A DNA stretch of 64,000 nucleotides from Caproiciproducens sp. MSJ-32 (GTDB lineage: Bacteria > Bacillota > Clostridia > Clostridiales > Clostridiaceae): positions 1 to 64,000 of the forward strand of contig NZ_JAHLPS010000014.1 in NCBI RefSeq assembly GCF_018918055.1, given 5' to 3'. Below, one piece after another: positions 27,238 through 35,880 of this stretch. The position numbers were made by a program, and so were the translations under genes. Position 1 is the first letter of the stretch. Every line of letters begins with the position of its first letter. The notes under the pieces are model-generated. The model saw only the letters and a program-made list of their open reading frames with translations, made no database searches and was not told the origin of the DNA.

Positions 27238-27705
27238 ATGTTAGAGATACAACCAATAGAGTTTTTTTTAAGGGCAATCCCAGAAGGATTTATATATTTA
27301 TTAGGAGTATATGTTTTTTCAGAAACTAAAATAGATAAAGAAAGATATGTAATATCCTCCTTAATAGCTGCTGTAGCTATGTTTGCAATTAGATTTTTGC
27401 CTATAGTTTTTGGAGTTCACACAATACTATCTATATTATTTATAATAATTTTATCTATATTTTATAATAAGATAGATTTAATAAGTGCTATTAAAGGAAC
27501 TATTATACATTTTATTGTTCAATATTTGTCAGAAGGAATAAATTTAGTTTTATTAAAATATATTTTTAAGTTAAATTTTAATCTTTTATTACAGGATCCA
27601 ATAAGTAAAAGTATTTTAGGAATCCCTTCATTAGTTCTAAGTCTTAGCTTTATATTTTTATACTATAAATTCTTTTCAAGGAAAGATGGTTTTAAGAATG
27701 TATAA
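27238..27705 (+). CDS. Small polytopic membrane protein, second gene of the agr locus
   Basis: A 155-residue protein with five or so hydrophobic helices and almost no soluble part. The N-terminus FFLRAIPEGFIYLLGVYVF and the FLPIVFGVHTIL segment resemble the membrane input region of AgrC-like sensor kinases, but no kinase domain follows. ATG 27238 follows a strong TAGGAGGATTAAT. Its 3' end overlaps agrB by 20 bases, so the two are coupled. It could be a peptide-binding or processing partner; that is inference. Confidence 0.7.
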   Translation: MLEIQPIEFFLRAIPEGFIYLLGVYVFSETKIDKERYVISSLIAAVAMFAIRFLPIVFGVHTILSILFIIILSIFYNKIDLISAIKGTIIHFIVQYLSEGINLVLLKYIFKLNFNLLLQDPISKSILGIPSLVLSLSFIFLYYKFFSRKDGFKNV

Positions 27706-28357
27706 TATAGATAAAATTTCAGAAAATATAGCTCTTAACTTAAAAAGAGAATTAAACTTAGATAATGATAAATATGAAGTAATAAAATATGGATTACATT
27801 CATTTTTTCAAATGGCTATATCTATAATTTTAACTATTATCTTAGGAGGCATATTTGGGATTGTGAAGGAAGCGCTGCTTATAGCTTTTACAAGCAGCAT
27901 TTTAAGAAGGTCATCAGGAGGAGCACATGCAAGCAAGGCAATGAATTGTACAATTATTGGATTATTAGTAACACTAATACCTGCAAAAATAATTTCAATA
28001 ATTGATAAAAATATAATAGCTGTAACAGTAATAGGAGTAATCATATTTTTATTTTCTTTTGTGCTAGTGTATAAGTTAGCTCCAGTTGATAATCCAAATA
28101 AGCCGATAAAGTCAGAGAAAAAGATAAAAAGGTTAAAAAATGATTCCATAACAACATTAGTTTTTTATCTGGTTTTAGTTATTGTTGCTTGTATTTTATT
28201 TTCTATTAATTCAAATAAGATTTTTTTATCTTATGCTTTATGTATTTATTTTGGAACAGCATGGCAAGTTTTTACATTAACTAAAGCTGGACATAAAGCA
28301 ACTAATTTAGTGGATCATTTTTTAAATAAAATTTTTATTAGTGGGGAGGAAAAGTAA
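27686..28357 (+). CDS. agrB: AgrB-type peptide-processing endopeptidase
   Basis: Membrane cysteine protease that cuts and cyclises AgrD into the autoinducing peptide. The 223-residue protein has five to six hydrophobic helices and the family signature SSILRRSSGGAHASKAMNC (about residues 70-88), with the catalytic His at 83 and Cys at 88. ATG 27686 is taken because AAGGAAAG lies just before it; ATG 27698 (MYNIDKIS) is an alternative that matches relatives about equally well. The stop overlaps the agrD start (TAATG). No agrC or agrA gene lies in the window. Confidence 0.9.
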   Translation: MVLRMYNIDKISENIALNLKRELNLDNDKYEVIKYGLHSFFQMAISIILTIILGGIFGIVKEALLIAFTSSILRRSSGGAHASKAMNCTIIGLLVTLIPAKIISIIDKNIIAVTVIGVIIFLFSFVLVYKLAPVDNPNKPIKSEKKIKRLKNDSITTLVFYLVLVIVACILFSINSNKIFLSYALCIYFGTAWQVFTLTKAGHKATNLVDHFLNKIFISGEEK

Positions 28358-28488
28358 TGAAAAGAAATAATAAGATTTTAATGGCTATTGCTGCTTTTGC
28401 AACACTTATTGCTACAACAGTTGCTACATCAGCATGTGCATGGCTATCATATCAGCCAGAAGAGCCAAAATGCTTAAGAGATGAGTAA
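28357..28488 (+). CDS. agrD: AgrD autoinducing-peptide precursor (43 aa)
   Basis: Starts at ATG 28357 overlapping the agrB stop, with GGGGAGGAAAAG before it. Residues 1-22 form an amphipathic/hydrophobic leader, then TTVATSACAWLSY and a charged tail QPEEPKCLRDE. By analogy with the C. perfringens precursor (SACLWFT followed by HQPEEPK), the mature signal should contain a five-residue thiolactone ring C27-A-W-L-S31, possibly with an N-terminal extension. The acidic tail with PEEP is the usual AgrB recognition segment. An extra Cys39 in the tail is unusual. Confidence 0.88.
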   Translation: MKRNNKILMAIAAFATLIATTVATSACAWLSYQPEEPKCLRDE

Positions 28489-28493
28489 TATTT

Positions 28494-28523
28494 AAATAAA
28501 GGTCGGGAAACCGATCTTTATTT
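28494..28523 (+). terminator. Terminator after agrD
   Basis: AAATAAAGGTCGG, loop GAAA, CCGATCTTTATTT. The stable GAAA tetraloop closes the agr operon before the GGDEF/HD-GYP gene. Confidence 0.82.
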
Positions 28524-28546
28524 AAAAATGAAAGTAGGTTATTGAA

Positions 28547-30226
28547 ATGAATGAAAGAGAAAAGAGAATATATGATATTGTATCAACTGTAAAAATAGTA
28601 TCTCTTCTATTGACTAGTATTATTTTTTTTCAATATACTTTTTATGAAGATAAGATAAATGAAGTTAATATTTTAATAAAAACTGTTTCAGTTTTTATTG
28701 CTGGTTTAATATTCTTATTGGTTTATTTTCTTTGGACCTTTTCAATAGATAAAAGATTGGTTATGAGAAATAGAAAGTATGGAAATTGGATTGAATATTT
28801 TGTATTTATAGCTATATTTTTTATAGCACTTTTAGCGTCTGAGGGATATGAAAGTCCTTATAAAATATTATTTTTATTTATAATTTGTACAGCTACTATT
28901 GAAAGCGGTCTTAAGGCAGGACTAACAACTGCTGGTATTAGTTCAGCTTTAATAATATTTTTAGATTTAATATCTCTAGCTAATGAGAGAGTAAATATGT
29001 ATTTTCAAAATGATTTAATTCTTGTTGGAATATTTATGTTAACTGCATGGATTTTGGGCTTTTATGTAAAAATTGAAGGAGAGCACATTAAACAATTAGA
29101 AAAATTAGTTAATTTTGATGCCTTAACTGGTTTATATAATCATAAATCTTTTCAGGAAAGATTGAAAGAAGAAGTTTTTTTATCAGAAAAAGTTCAAAAG
29201 CCAGTTTCAATGATATTTTTTGATATAGATTATTTTAAGCATTATAATGATTTAAATGGTCATCAAAAGGGAGATGAAGTTTTAAAAACTATTGGAGAAA
29301 TTGTTAAGAGAAATGTAAGAAAAGAGGATTTTGCAGCAAGATATGGGGGAGAAGAATTTGCAATAATCCTGCCAGAGACTAATGAAGAGGAAGCTTTAAG
29401 AATAGCAGATAAAATAAGAGAAGCAGTAGAAAAAGAAAGCTTTTATGGAGAGGAAAATCAGCCTAATAAAGTATTAACAATTTCTGCAGGAGTTTCTGTT
29501 TTCCCAGATAATGCTAAAGATGAAGTGCAATTATTAAAGAGTGCTGATGATGCCTTATATAGGGCGAAATTCTTTAATAAGAACAGGGTTGAAAGATATA
29601 AATCTATATTAGAAGAATTAGAAAAGGACATAGAAGATAAGGATGTAGAATTGGTTTCTTCAGTAAAAACCTTGATTAGCGTCATTAATGCTAAGGATAG
29701 GTATACATATGGCCATTCAGAAAGGGTAGTTTTATATAGCCGTCTAATGGCTGATAAATTAAACTTATCTAAAGAAGATAAGGAAAATTTAATTTATGGA
29801 GCTTATATGCACGATATTGGTAAAATAAATATTCCTAAGGAAGTTCTTATGAAGAAGATGCCTTTAACTAATGAGGAATGGGAAATGCTTAAGCAGCACC
29901 CTGAAAATGGTGTTGAGATAATAAAGAATATAGACAGTTTATCTGGAGCAATACCAATAATTCTTCATCATCATGAGAGATATAACGGAAAGGGTTATCC
30001 TTATGGATTAAAGGCTGAAGAAATACCTTATTTAGCAAGAATTTTAAGTGTTGTGGATAGTTTTGATGCAATGACATCAAATAGACCATATAATAAGAGA
30101 AAAACTTATGAAGAGGCAATTGAAGAATTAAAAAAATGTTCAGGAACTCAGTTTGATCCTGAAATAAGTCAGGCCTTTATAGAAGTTATAAAAGAAAATA
30201 GTAATAAATTTGATAATCTTATGTAA
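28547..30226 (+). CDS. Membrane GGDEF plus HD-GYP cyclic di-GMP protein
   Basis: A 559-residue protein. Residues 1-175 hold about six hydrophobic helices; 185-345 form a diguanylate cyclase domain with the active motif GGEEF at 267-271; 365-540 form an HD-GYP phosphodiesterase domain with HDIGK from 422 and HHHERYNGKGYP at 474-485. Both catalytic signatures are intact, so it could make and degrade cyclic di-GMP, or bind GTP in GGDEF to control the phosphodiesterase. It begins 58 bases after agrD, behind a terminator. The membrane part suggests sensing of an external or membrane signal. Confidence 0.92.
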   Translation: MNEREKRIYDIVSTVKIVSLLLTSIIFFQYTFYEDKINEVNILIKTVSVFIAGLIFLLVYFLWTFSIDKRLVMRNRKYGNWIEYFVFIAIFFIALLASEGYESPYKILFLFIICTATIESGLKAGLTTAGISSALIIFLDLISLANERVNMYFQNDLILVGIFMLTAWILGFYVKIEGEHIKQLEKLVNFDALTGLYNHKSFQERLKEEVFLSEKVQKPVSMIFFDIDYFKHYNDLNGHQKGDEVLKTIGEIVKRNVRKEDFAARYGGEEFAIILPETNEEEALRIADKIREAVEKESFYGEENQPNKVLTISAGVSVFPDNAKDEVQLLKSADDALYRAKFFNKNRVERYKSILEELEKDIEDKDVELVSSVKTLISVINAKDRYTYGHSERVVLYSRLMADKLNLSKEDKENLIYGAYMHDIGKINIPKEVLMKKMPLTNEEWEMLKQHPENGVEIIKNIDSLSGAIPIILHHHERYNGKGYPYGLKAEEIPYLARILSVVDSFDAMTSNRPYNKRKTYEEAIEELKKCSGTQFDPEISQAFIEVIKENSNKFDNLM

Positions 30227-30248
30227 TTAAGGGTATGAGGTGATATTA

Positions 30249-30765
30249 ATGAGAATTGCAATTATTGGACTTGGAAATATATGTACTAAAGCATATCTGC
30301 CATATATTACGGTAAAGGAAGATATAGAACTTATCTTTTGTACATACTGCAACAGAAAGTCATTTTCAAATAATAGAAAAACTATTAAAGGCCGGAATTA
30401 ATGTTTATGTAGATAAGCCTATTAGCTATTCTTACGAAGAAAGTGTAAGGGCATGTAACTTAGCAAAAGAAGAAAATAAAATATTAATGGTTGGCTTAAA
30501 CAGAAGATTTGCTCCAATGTATAAGGAGCTAATAAATCAGGATATTCATCTAATGACTTCTAAAATATACAAGAATAATAAAAAGGAAATCAAAGAATTT
30601 AATGATTGGGATAGAATATTATACAGAAGAGGATTTGAACCGATTATTGATGAGTTTATAAGTGCAGTAAAAGAAAATAGGGAACCATCAATAAGTCTAG
30701 AGGATGCTTTAGAAACTCATAGGCTTTGTGAGGAGATATTAGATAGGATAAATAAGGATAATTAA
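30249..30765 (+). pseudogene. Decayed Gfo/Idh/MocA-type oxidoreductase
   Basis: ATG 30249 begins a normal NAD(P)-binding N-terminus (MRIAIIGLGNICTKAYLP) but the frame stops near 30402. The continuing frame from about 30345 reads HTATESHFQIIEKLL, then the family motif VYVDKPISYSYEES and MVGLNRRFAPMYKEL, and ends at 30765. About 35 residues are missing before the first shift, and most of the substrate domain is absent between MYKELIN and the tail RGFEPIIDEFI. Relatives have about 310 residues; here fewer than 175 remain. At least one frameshift and two deletions make it non-functional. Confidence 0.85.
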
Positions 30766-30779
30766 GATATAAATATTAT

Positions 30780-30813
30780 AAAAAAGGCTAATCCTAAAGG
30801 ATCAGCCTTTTTT
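30780..30813. terminator. Bidirectional terminator
   Basis: AAAAAGGCTAATCC faces GGATCAGCCTTTTTT with one internal mismatch. It separates the decayed oxidoreductase from the converging AI-2E gene. Confidence 0.8.
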
Positions 30814-31963
30814 ATTTAATTTCAATTTCCTTTGTTTTTAGTTTTTTATTTGTCTTGTCTTTTAATAGTTGATATAAAACGCTAAAGACTGGAATTCCAA
30901 TAAGCATTCCCAATATTCCTAAGCTACTTCCTCCAACTAACATAGCCATCATAACCCATAGGGCTGAAAGGCCAACAGAGTTTCCAACTACTTTAGGATA
31001 GATTATGTTTCCTTCAAATTGTTGTAGGAATAGTATAAAAATTATAAACCATAAGGCTTTTATAGGACTTATTAAAAGAATTAAAAAAACAGCAGGTATG
31101 GTTCCTATGAAGGCACCAAACACAGGTATTAAGGCAGTTACAGCAATTAGTACACTTATCAATAGAGCATAAGGCATTCTTAATAAAATCATTCCAATAA
31201 AACAGAGGCCGCCTAAAATCACAGCTTCTACACATTGACCAGAAATAAATTTCGAAAAAGTAAGGTTGCTAATTTTTCCAATATAAATAAGCTTATCAGC
31301 AGTTTTTTCATCTAAAAAGGCATAAAGTAATTTTTTTATCTGGTAAATTAAGGTCTCCTTGCTAGATAACATATAAACAGAAAGAATTATTGATAAAATA
31401 AAATTTATCAAACCGCTAGTTATATTCAATGTTGTATTTAAAATGCTTGATAAGGAATTAGATATAATTTCTCCGCCAACAGTAAATAAATCCTTCCAAG
31501 CAGTCATAATTGTTGAGGAGACTTTTTGTAAAAGCTCTTTAGAAATTTCAGAATCACTAATGTACTGGGAAATTAATCTTTCAAAAGAACTCATGTATCC
31601 AGGAATAGTTTTTAGTAATGTAGAAACACTAGAAGTTAATTGTGGAATAACAAATAAAGCTAGGGCAGTGATTAGTCCAATGACTGTTATAAAAGTAGTT
31701 AAAATGGATAATGGTCTTTTGAAATTTCTATATTTGATATATTTTTTTGTTTCTAAAAAGGAGAAAACTTTTGTTTCGAAGAAAGTCATAGGAATATTTA
31801 ATACAAAGGCAATTGCAAAAGCAGCTAAAAAGGGATTAATTATTTGAATAAAAATTCTAAAGCCCTTTAAAAAATATCCCAAGTTTGAAAGTATAAAATA
31901 TATTGCTATTAATAATGTTCCTAATAATAAATTCTTTTTAAATTTCTCGTCTATTTCTTTCAA
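30812..31963 (-). CDS. AI-2E family transporter
   Basis: A 383-residue protein with about eight hydrophobic helices and a central extracellular helical region (about 115-190) typical of the AI-2E/TqsA/PerM superfamily. The conserved late motifs LIPVFGAFIGTIPAVFL and NIIYPKVVGNSVGLSALWV are present. Family members include the AI-2 exporter TqsA and Na+/H+ antiporters, so the substrate is open; proximity to luxS (4.4 kb) is suggestive only. The start is TTG 31963, preceded by AAAGGATGTGAAAG. Confidence 0.85.
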   Translation of the reverse strand: MKEIDEKFKKNLLLGTLLIAIYFILSNLGYFLKGFRIFIQIINPFLAAFAIAFVLNIPMTFFETKVFSFLETKKYIKYRNFKRPLSILTTFITVIGLITALALFVIPQLTSSVSTLLKTIPGYMSSFERLISQYISDSEISKELLQKVSSTIMTAWKDLFTVGGEIISNSLSSILNTTLNITSGLINFILSIILSVYMLSSKETLIYQIKKLLYAFLDEKTADKLIYIGKISNLTFSKFISGQCVEAVILGGLCFIGMILLRMPYALLISVLIAVTALIPVFGAFIGTIPAVFLILLISPIKALWFIIFILFLQQFEGNIIYPKVVGNSVGLSALWVMMAMLVGGSSLGILGMLIGIPVFSVLYQLLKDKTNKKLKTKEIEIK

Positions 31964-32077
31964 TCTTTCACATCCTTTTGCTTTTATTACAAATATTATA
32001 CATATTTTAGAAGCTGATTACAATAATATATTGTATAATAAAAGGTGAATAAATATAGTAGATATTGGAGTGATAAT

Positions 32078-32662
32078 ATGGGAAAAATAACTAAAATAAA
32101 TACTTTAGCTCAAACTAAGTTTTTAAACTTATATGAAGCAGAATATATAAATAAGCTTGGGGAAAATAAAAAGTGGACTATAGCTTCTAGAAAAGATATA
32201 GAAGAAATAAATGATAAGTTTTTTAAGGGAAAAAAAGATAAAATAGATGCAGTTGTAATAATCCCTAGACATATTGAAGAAAATAAATTAGTAATAATTA
32301 AGCAGTTTAGAGTTCCAATTAATGATTTTGTAATAGAGCTTCCAGCAGGCTTAATTGATGGAAATGAGACTTTTGAGGAAGCAGTTAGAAGGGAATTAAA
32401 AGAAGAAACTGGATTAGATCTAGTTGACATAGATTATGATAAGACAATTCAAAAAACTTATGCTTCAGTAGGAATGACTGATGAATCCTTTGCCTTGGTA
32501 AGCTGTAATTGTAAAGGAAAAGTATCCTTAGAAAATTTAGAAGCAGATGAAGAAATAGAAGTAAAATTAATTACTAAGGAAGAGGGAAGGGAAATATTAA
32601 AATCAGGTCAAAATATTGATGTTAAGGCATACCTTGCAATAAGCAATTTTATAAATAGTTAG
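32078..32662 (+). CDS. NUDIX hydrolase, ADP-ribose pyrophosphatase type
   Basis: A 194-residue NUDIX protein. The Nudix box is complete (GLIDGNETFEEAVRRELKEE, about 92-111, then TGL), preceded by ELPAG, the pattern of ADP-ribose/ADP-sugar pyrophosphatases. It hydrolyses nucleoside diphosphates linked to a sugar; exact substrate not assigned. ATG 32078 follows GGAG with seven-base spacing; a GTG 33 bases upstream has no good site. Its last codons (AGT TAG) coincide with the first word of a heptamer array, so the C-terminus may be slightly altered. Confidence 0.88.
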   Translation: MGKITKINTLAQTKFLNLYEAEYINKLGENKKWTIASRKDIEEINDKFFKGKKDKIDAVVIIPRHIEENKLVIIKQFRVPINDFVIELPAGLIDGNETFEEAVRRELKEETGLDLVDIDYDKTIQKTYASVGMTDESFALVSCNCKGKVSLENLEADEEIEVKLITKEEGREILKSGQNIDVKAYLAISNFINS

Positions 32663-32901
32663 GTGCAGTTAGGAGTGTGGAGTTAGTAGTTAGGAGTGTG
32701 GAGTTTGGAGTTAGGGGTTAGGGGTTAGGAGTGTGGAGTTTGGAGTTGGGTTTTGAGTTAGTAGTTATCAGTTAGCTTGTCCAGCCCAAACAACTCCCCA
32801 CTCAGCACTCCAAACTCCAAACTCCACACTGAATTCCACACTCCACACTCCAAACTCCACACTGAATTCCACACTCCACACTCCAAACTCCACACTGAAT
32901 T
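32658..32901. repeat. Heptamer element with opposed arms (about 240 bp)
   Basis: Left arm 32658-32760 is made of 7-mers such as GTTAGGA, GTGTGGA, GTTAGTA and GTTTGGA. Right arm 32787-32900 is the reverse complement type (TCCACAC, TCCAAAC), interrupted three times by TGAAT. The two arms can form a very long imperfect hairpin between the NUDIX and GNAT genes. The word types match the array at 18474. Confidence 0.88.
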
Positions 32902-32917
32902 AAAGGGGTGATGTATT

Positions 32918-33466
32918 ATGACTAAATTAAGAATTAAAAATAGAAGTGGTAAAATTATAGATGCTTTTTTTAAGGAATTGGATCTATCATATTTAGATAA
33001 AATTATGGAACTGCAGGAAGAAATATATAAGGGATTAGAAGATAAGCAGTTATTTGCAAAGACAGATAGGGAGGAATTTATAAAATCCTTTGAAAGGGGA
33101 AAAGTAATAGGGTGTTTAGATGAAGAAGATAATTTAATAGCGATGGGGGTTTATTTAAAAAAGGGATATGATAAGGAAAATTATGCTTATGATTTAGGCT
33201 TAGAAGGAGAAATACTTTTAAAAACTGCCCAAATTGAGACAACAGTTGTTAAGGAAGAGTATAGGGGTAACAGATTACAGAGGATAATATGTGAGAGAAT
33301 AGAGGAAATTGCAAGAGAAGATGGAATGGAGCTTCTTGCAGCAACAGTATCACCTTATAATAAATATAGTCTAAACACATTTTTAAATTCAGGTTATAAA
33401 ATAAAAAAAGATAAGCTAAAATACGGAGGGTTAAGGAGATACATTCTTTCTAAAGAACTAAGATAG
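32918..33466 (+). CDS. GNAT-family N-acetyltransferase
   Basis: A 182-residue GNAT protein. The acetyl-CoA loop is EEYRGNRLQRIICERIEE (about residues 112-129), in which RGNRLQ replaces the usual RGxGxG, preceded by the strand AQIETTVV and followed by LLAATVSPYNKYSLNTFLNSGY. The N-terminal half is longer than in small GNATs. Substrate unknown. ATG 32918 follows AAAGGGGTGATGTATT; the promoter must lie in or before the repeat element that separates it from the NUDIX gene. Confidence 0.78.
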   Translation: MTKLRIKNRSGKIIDAFFKELDLSYLDKIMELQEEIYKGLEDKQLFAKTDREEFIKSFERGKVIGCLDEEDNLIAMGVYLKKGYDKENYAYDLGLEGEILLKTAQIETTVVKEEYRGNRLQRIICERIEEIAREDGMELLAATVSPYNKYSLNTFLNSGYKIKKDKLKYGGLRRYILSKELR

Positions 33467-33549
33467 TAATGTAGAATGAACCTTGAAAATTCTACATTAC
33501 ACAATAATTGATAGGATTACTCGTAAATATGCAAAATCCTATCATTTTC
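33466..33549. other. Two consecutive hairpins upstream of the suf operon
   Basis: GTAATGTAGAAT (33466-33477) pairs perfectly with ATTCTACATTAC (33489-33500), and GATAGGATT (33510-33518) with AATCCTATC (33535-33543), the second followed by ATTTTC. They could terminate the GNAT transcript. The remaining bases to 33705 hold the suf promoter region; TTGATT (33623) and TATGAT 17 bases later are possible promoter boxes. Confidence 0.5.
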
Positions 33550-33705
33550 ATAAGAAATAAATAGCTATTAAAAGCTACTATGTGAAAATAAACACATACA
33601 GCCTATATTTATAAAAAATATATTTGATTAAATACGAGTTATTTAGTATGATATAATTAAATCAGAGTGAAATTGTATGGATTATATAAACAAGGAGATG
33701 TAAAA

Positions 33706-34455
33706 ATGAGCGAAGTATTATTAAAGGTTAGTGGATTAAGAACAGAGGTTGAAGGAAAAGAAATCCTAAAGGGATTAGACTTACAAATAAAAAAAGGTGA
33801 AATTCATGTAATAATGGGACCAAATGGTGCTGGTAAATCAACTCTAGCTAACACATTAATGGCTCATCCAAAATATAAGGTAAAGTCTGGAGAAGTTATT
33901 TTCGAAGGTGAAGATATATCAGAATTAAAGACAGATGAAAGAGCAAGAAAGGGCTTATTCTTATCATTCCAACATCCAGAAGAAGTTCCTGGAATAACTG
34001 TTGAGAACTTTATAAGAAGTGCAAAAATTGCTATAGATGGTCAATTAATTAAATTTTTAAAGTTCGATAAGGACTTAAAAAATAACATGAAAGAACTAAA
34101 AATGAAGCCAGAATATGCAAAGAGATATTTAAATGTTGGTTTCTCAGGTGGAGAAAAGAAGAAAAACGAAATTCTTCAAATGCTTATGTTAAATCCTAAA
34201 CTAGCAATTCTTGATGAAACAGATTCAGGACTAGACGTAGATGCTATTAGAATAGTTTCTCAAGGTATCAAAATGTATTCAAATGAAAACAATGCAGTAT
34301 TAATAATTACTCACAATACAAAGATATTAGAAAACTTAAAAGCTGATTACGTTCATGTTTTAGTTGATGGAAGAATTGTTAAAACTGGAGATGCAAGCCT
34401 TGCTGAACAAATTGAACAAGAAGGTTATGAAGCATTTAAGAAGGCAGCAATTTAG
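33706..34455 (+). CDS. sufC: SufC, Fe-S cluster assembly ATPase
   Basis: ABC-type ATPase of the SufBCD scaffold complex that builds iron-sulfur clusters. The 249-residue protein has Walker A GPNGAGKST (about 37-45), Q-loop SFQHPEEVPG, a divergent signature VGFSGGEKKK (about 147-156) and Walker B LAILDETDSGLD. ATG 33706 follows AAGGAGATG. It is the first gene of sufCBDSU, the usual order in Gram-positive bacteria. Confidence 0.95.
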   Translation: MSEVLLKVSGLRTEVEGKEILKGLDLQIKKGEIHVIMGPNGAGKSTLANTLMAHPKYKVKSGEVIFEGEDISELKTDERARKGLFLSFQHPEEVPGITVENFIRSAKIAIDGQLIKFLKFDKDLKNNMKELKMKPEYAKRYLNVGFSGGEKKKNEILQMLMLNPKLAILDETDSGLDVDAIRIVSQGIKMYSNENNAVLIITHNTKILENLKADYVHVLVDGRIVKTGDASLAEQIEQEGYEAFKKAAI

Positions 34456-34470
34456 TTTGGAGGTGAGCCT

Positions 34471-35880
34471 GTGGAAAATAGAAAAAAAACTGTCGTAGAG
34501 GAAATGGATAGAGGCATCTATGACATTAAGAATGAAGATAAATATGAGTTTAAAACAGATAAAGGACTAACAAGGGAAATAGTAATGACTATTTCTAAAG
34601 AAAAAAATGAACCAGAATGGATGACTGAATTTAGATTAAAGTCCTTAGAAATATATAATGAACTTACTTTACCAACATGGGGACCATCCTTAGATGAATT
34701 GGATATGGATAATATCGTTACATATGTTAGACCAAAATCTAAAATGGCTGAAAGCTGGGATGAAGTTCCTGAAGATATTAAAAAGACATTTGATCTTCTA
34801 GGAATACCTGAAGCAGAAAAGACATCCCTAGCAGGTGTTGGGGCACAATACGATTCAGAAGTTGTTTACCATAGTATAAAAGAAGATTTAGTAAAACAGG
34901 GTGTTGTTTACACTGATATGGAAACAGCTATAAGAGAATATGGAGATATTGTTAAGAAATACTTCATGAAATGCGTATCTCCAAGAGAGCATAAATTTGC
35001 AGCCTTACATGGAGCTGTATGGTCAGGAGGATCCTTTGTATATGTACCAAAGGGAGTAAATGTAGATATTCCTCTACAATCATATTTTAGATTAAATTCA
35101 CCTGGAGCAGGTCAATTTGAACATACATTAATCATTGTAGAAGAAGGAGCTAAGCTTCACTTCATAGAAGGATGTTCAGCACCTAAATACAATGTAACAA
35201 ACCTTCATGCAGGTTGTGTTGAGTTATTTGTTAAAGAAGGAGCAACATTAAGATACAGTACAATAGAAAACTGGTCTAAGAATATGTTGAACCTAAATAC
35301 AAAGAGAGCAATTGTTGAAAAGAACGGAAGAATAGAATGGGTATCAGGATCCTTTGGATCACATATTTCTATGCTATACCCAATGAGTGTTTTAAAGGGA
35401 GAAGGAGCGACAGCAGAATTTACTGGAGTATCCTTTGCTGGTAAAGGTCAAAACCTAGACACTGGAGCAAAGGTTGTTCATGCTGCTCCAAATACAAGTT
35501 CAACAATTAACTCAAAATCAATATCAAAAAATGGCGGAGCTGCAACTTACAGGGGAGTTGTTAAAGTTAATGCAAATGCTCATAATTCAAAATCAACTGT
35601 ATCCTGTGAATCTCTAATGCTAGATAATCTTTCAAAATCAGATACAATTCCAGTAATTGATTTAGCAGTAGATGATGTAGAAATCGGACATGAAGCAAAA
35701 ATAGGTAAGATAAGTGATGAAGCTATATTCTACCTAATGAGCAGAGGTATAAGTGAAGATGAAGCTAAATCAATGATAGTTAGAGGTTTCGTTGAACCAA
35801 TTTCAAAGGAATTACCTCTAGAATATGCAGTTGAAATGAATAACTTAATTAAGCTTGAACTAGAAGGGAGCATAGGATAA
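34471..35880 (+). CDS. sufB: SufB, Fe-S cluster scaffold
   Basis: Core scaffold subunit on which clusters are assembled with SufC and SufD. The 469-residue protein has the conserved N-terminal region GLTREIVMTISKEKNEPEWM, the long beta-helix, and the C-terminal GHEAKIGKISDEAIFYLMSRGISEDEA shared with SufD. The cysteine in KSTVSCESLML (near residue 376) corresponds to the conserved cluster-assembly Cys. Start is GTG 34471 after GGAGGTGAG. The stop overlaps sufD by one base. Confidence 0.95.
   Translation: MENRKKTVVEEMDRGIYDIKNEDKYEFKTDKGLTREIVMTISKEKNEPEWMTEFRLKSLEIYNELTLPTWGPSLDELDMDNIVTYVRPKSKMAESWDEVPEDIKKTFDLLGIPEAEKTSLAGVGAQYDSEVVYHSIKEDLVKQGVVYTDMETAIREYGDIVKKYFMKCVSPREHKFAALHGAVWSGGSFVYVPKGVNVDIPLQSYFRLNSPGAGQFEHTLIIVEEGAKLHFIEGCSAPKYNVTNLHAGCVELFVKEGATLRYSTIENWSKNMLNLNTKRAIVEKNGRIEWVSGSFGSHISMLYPMSVLKGEGATAEFTGVSFAGKGQNLDTGAKVVHAAPNTSSTINSKSISKNGGAATYRGVVKVNANAHNSKSTVSCESLMLDNLSKSDTIPVIDLAVDDVEIGHEAKIGKISDEAIFYLMSRGISEDEAKSMIVRGFVEPISKELPLEYAVEMNNLIKLELEGSIG

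Noticed and set aside
30812-31963. Firm assignment as an AI-2 exporter
   Set aside because: The family includes antiporters and proteins of unknown substrate; nearness to luxS is not enough.
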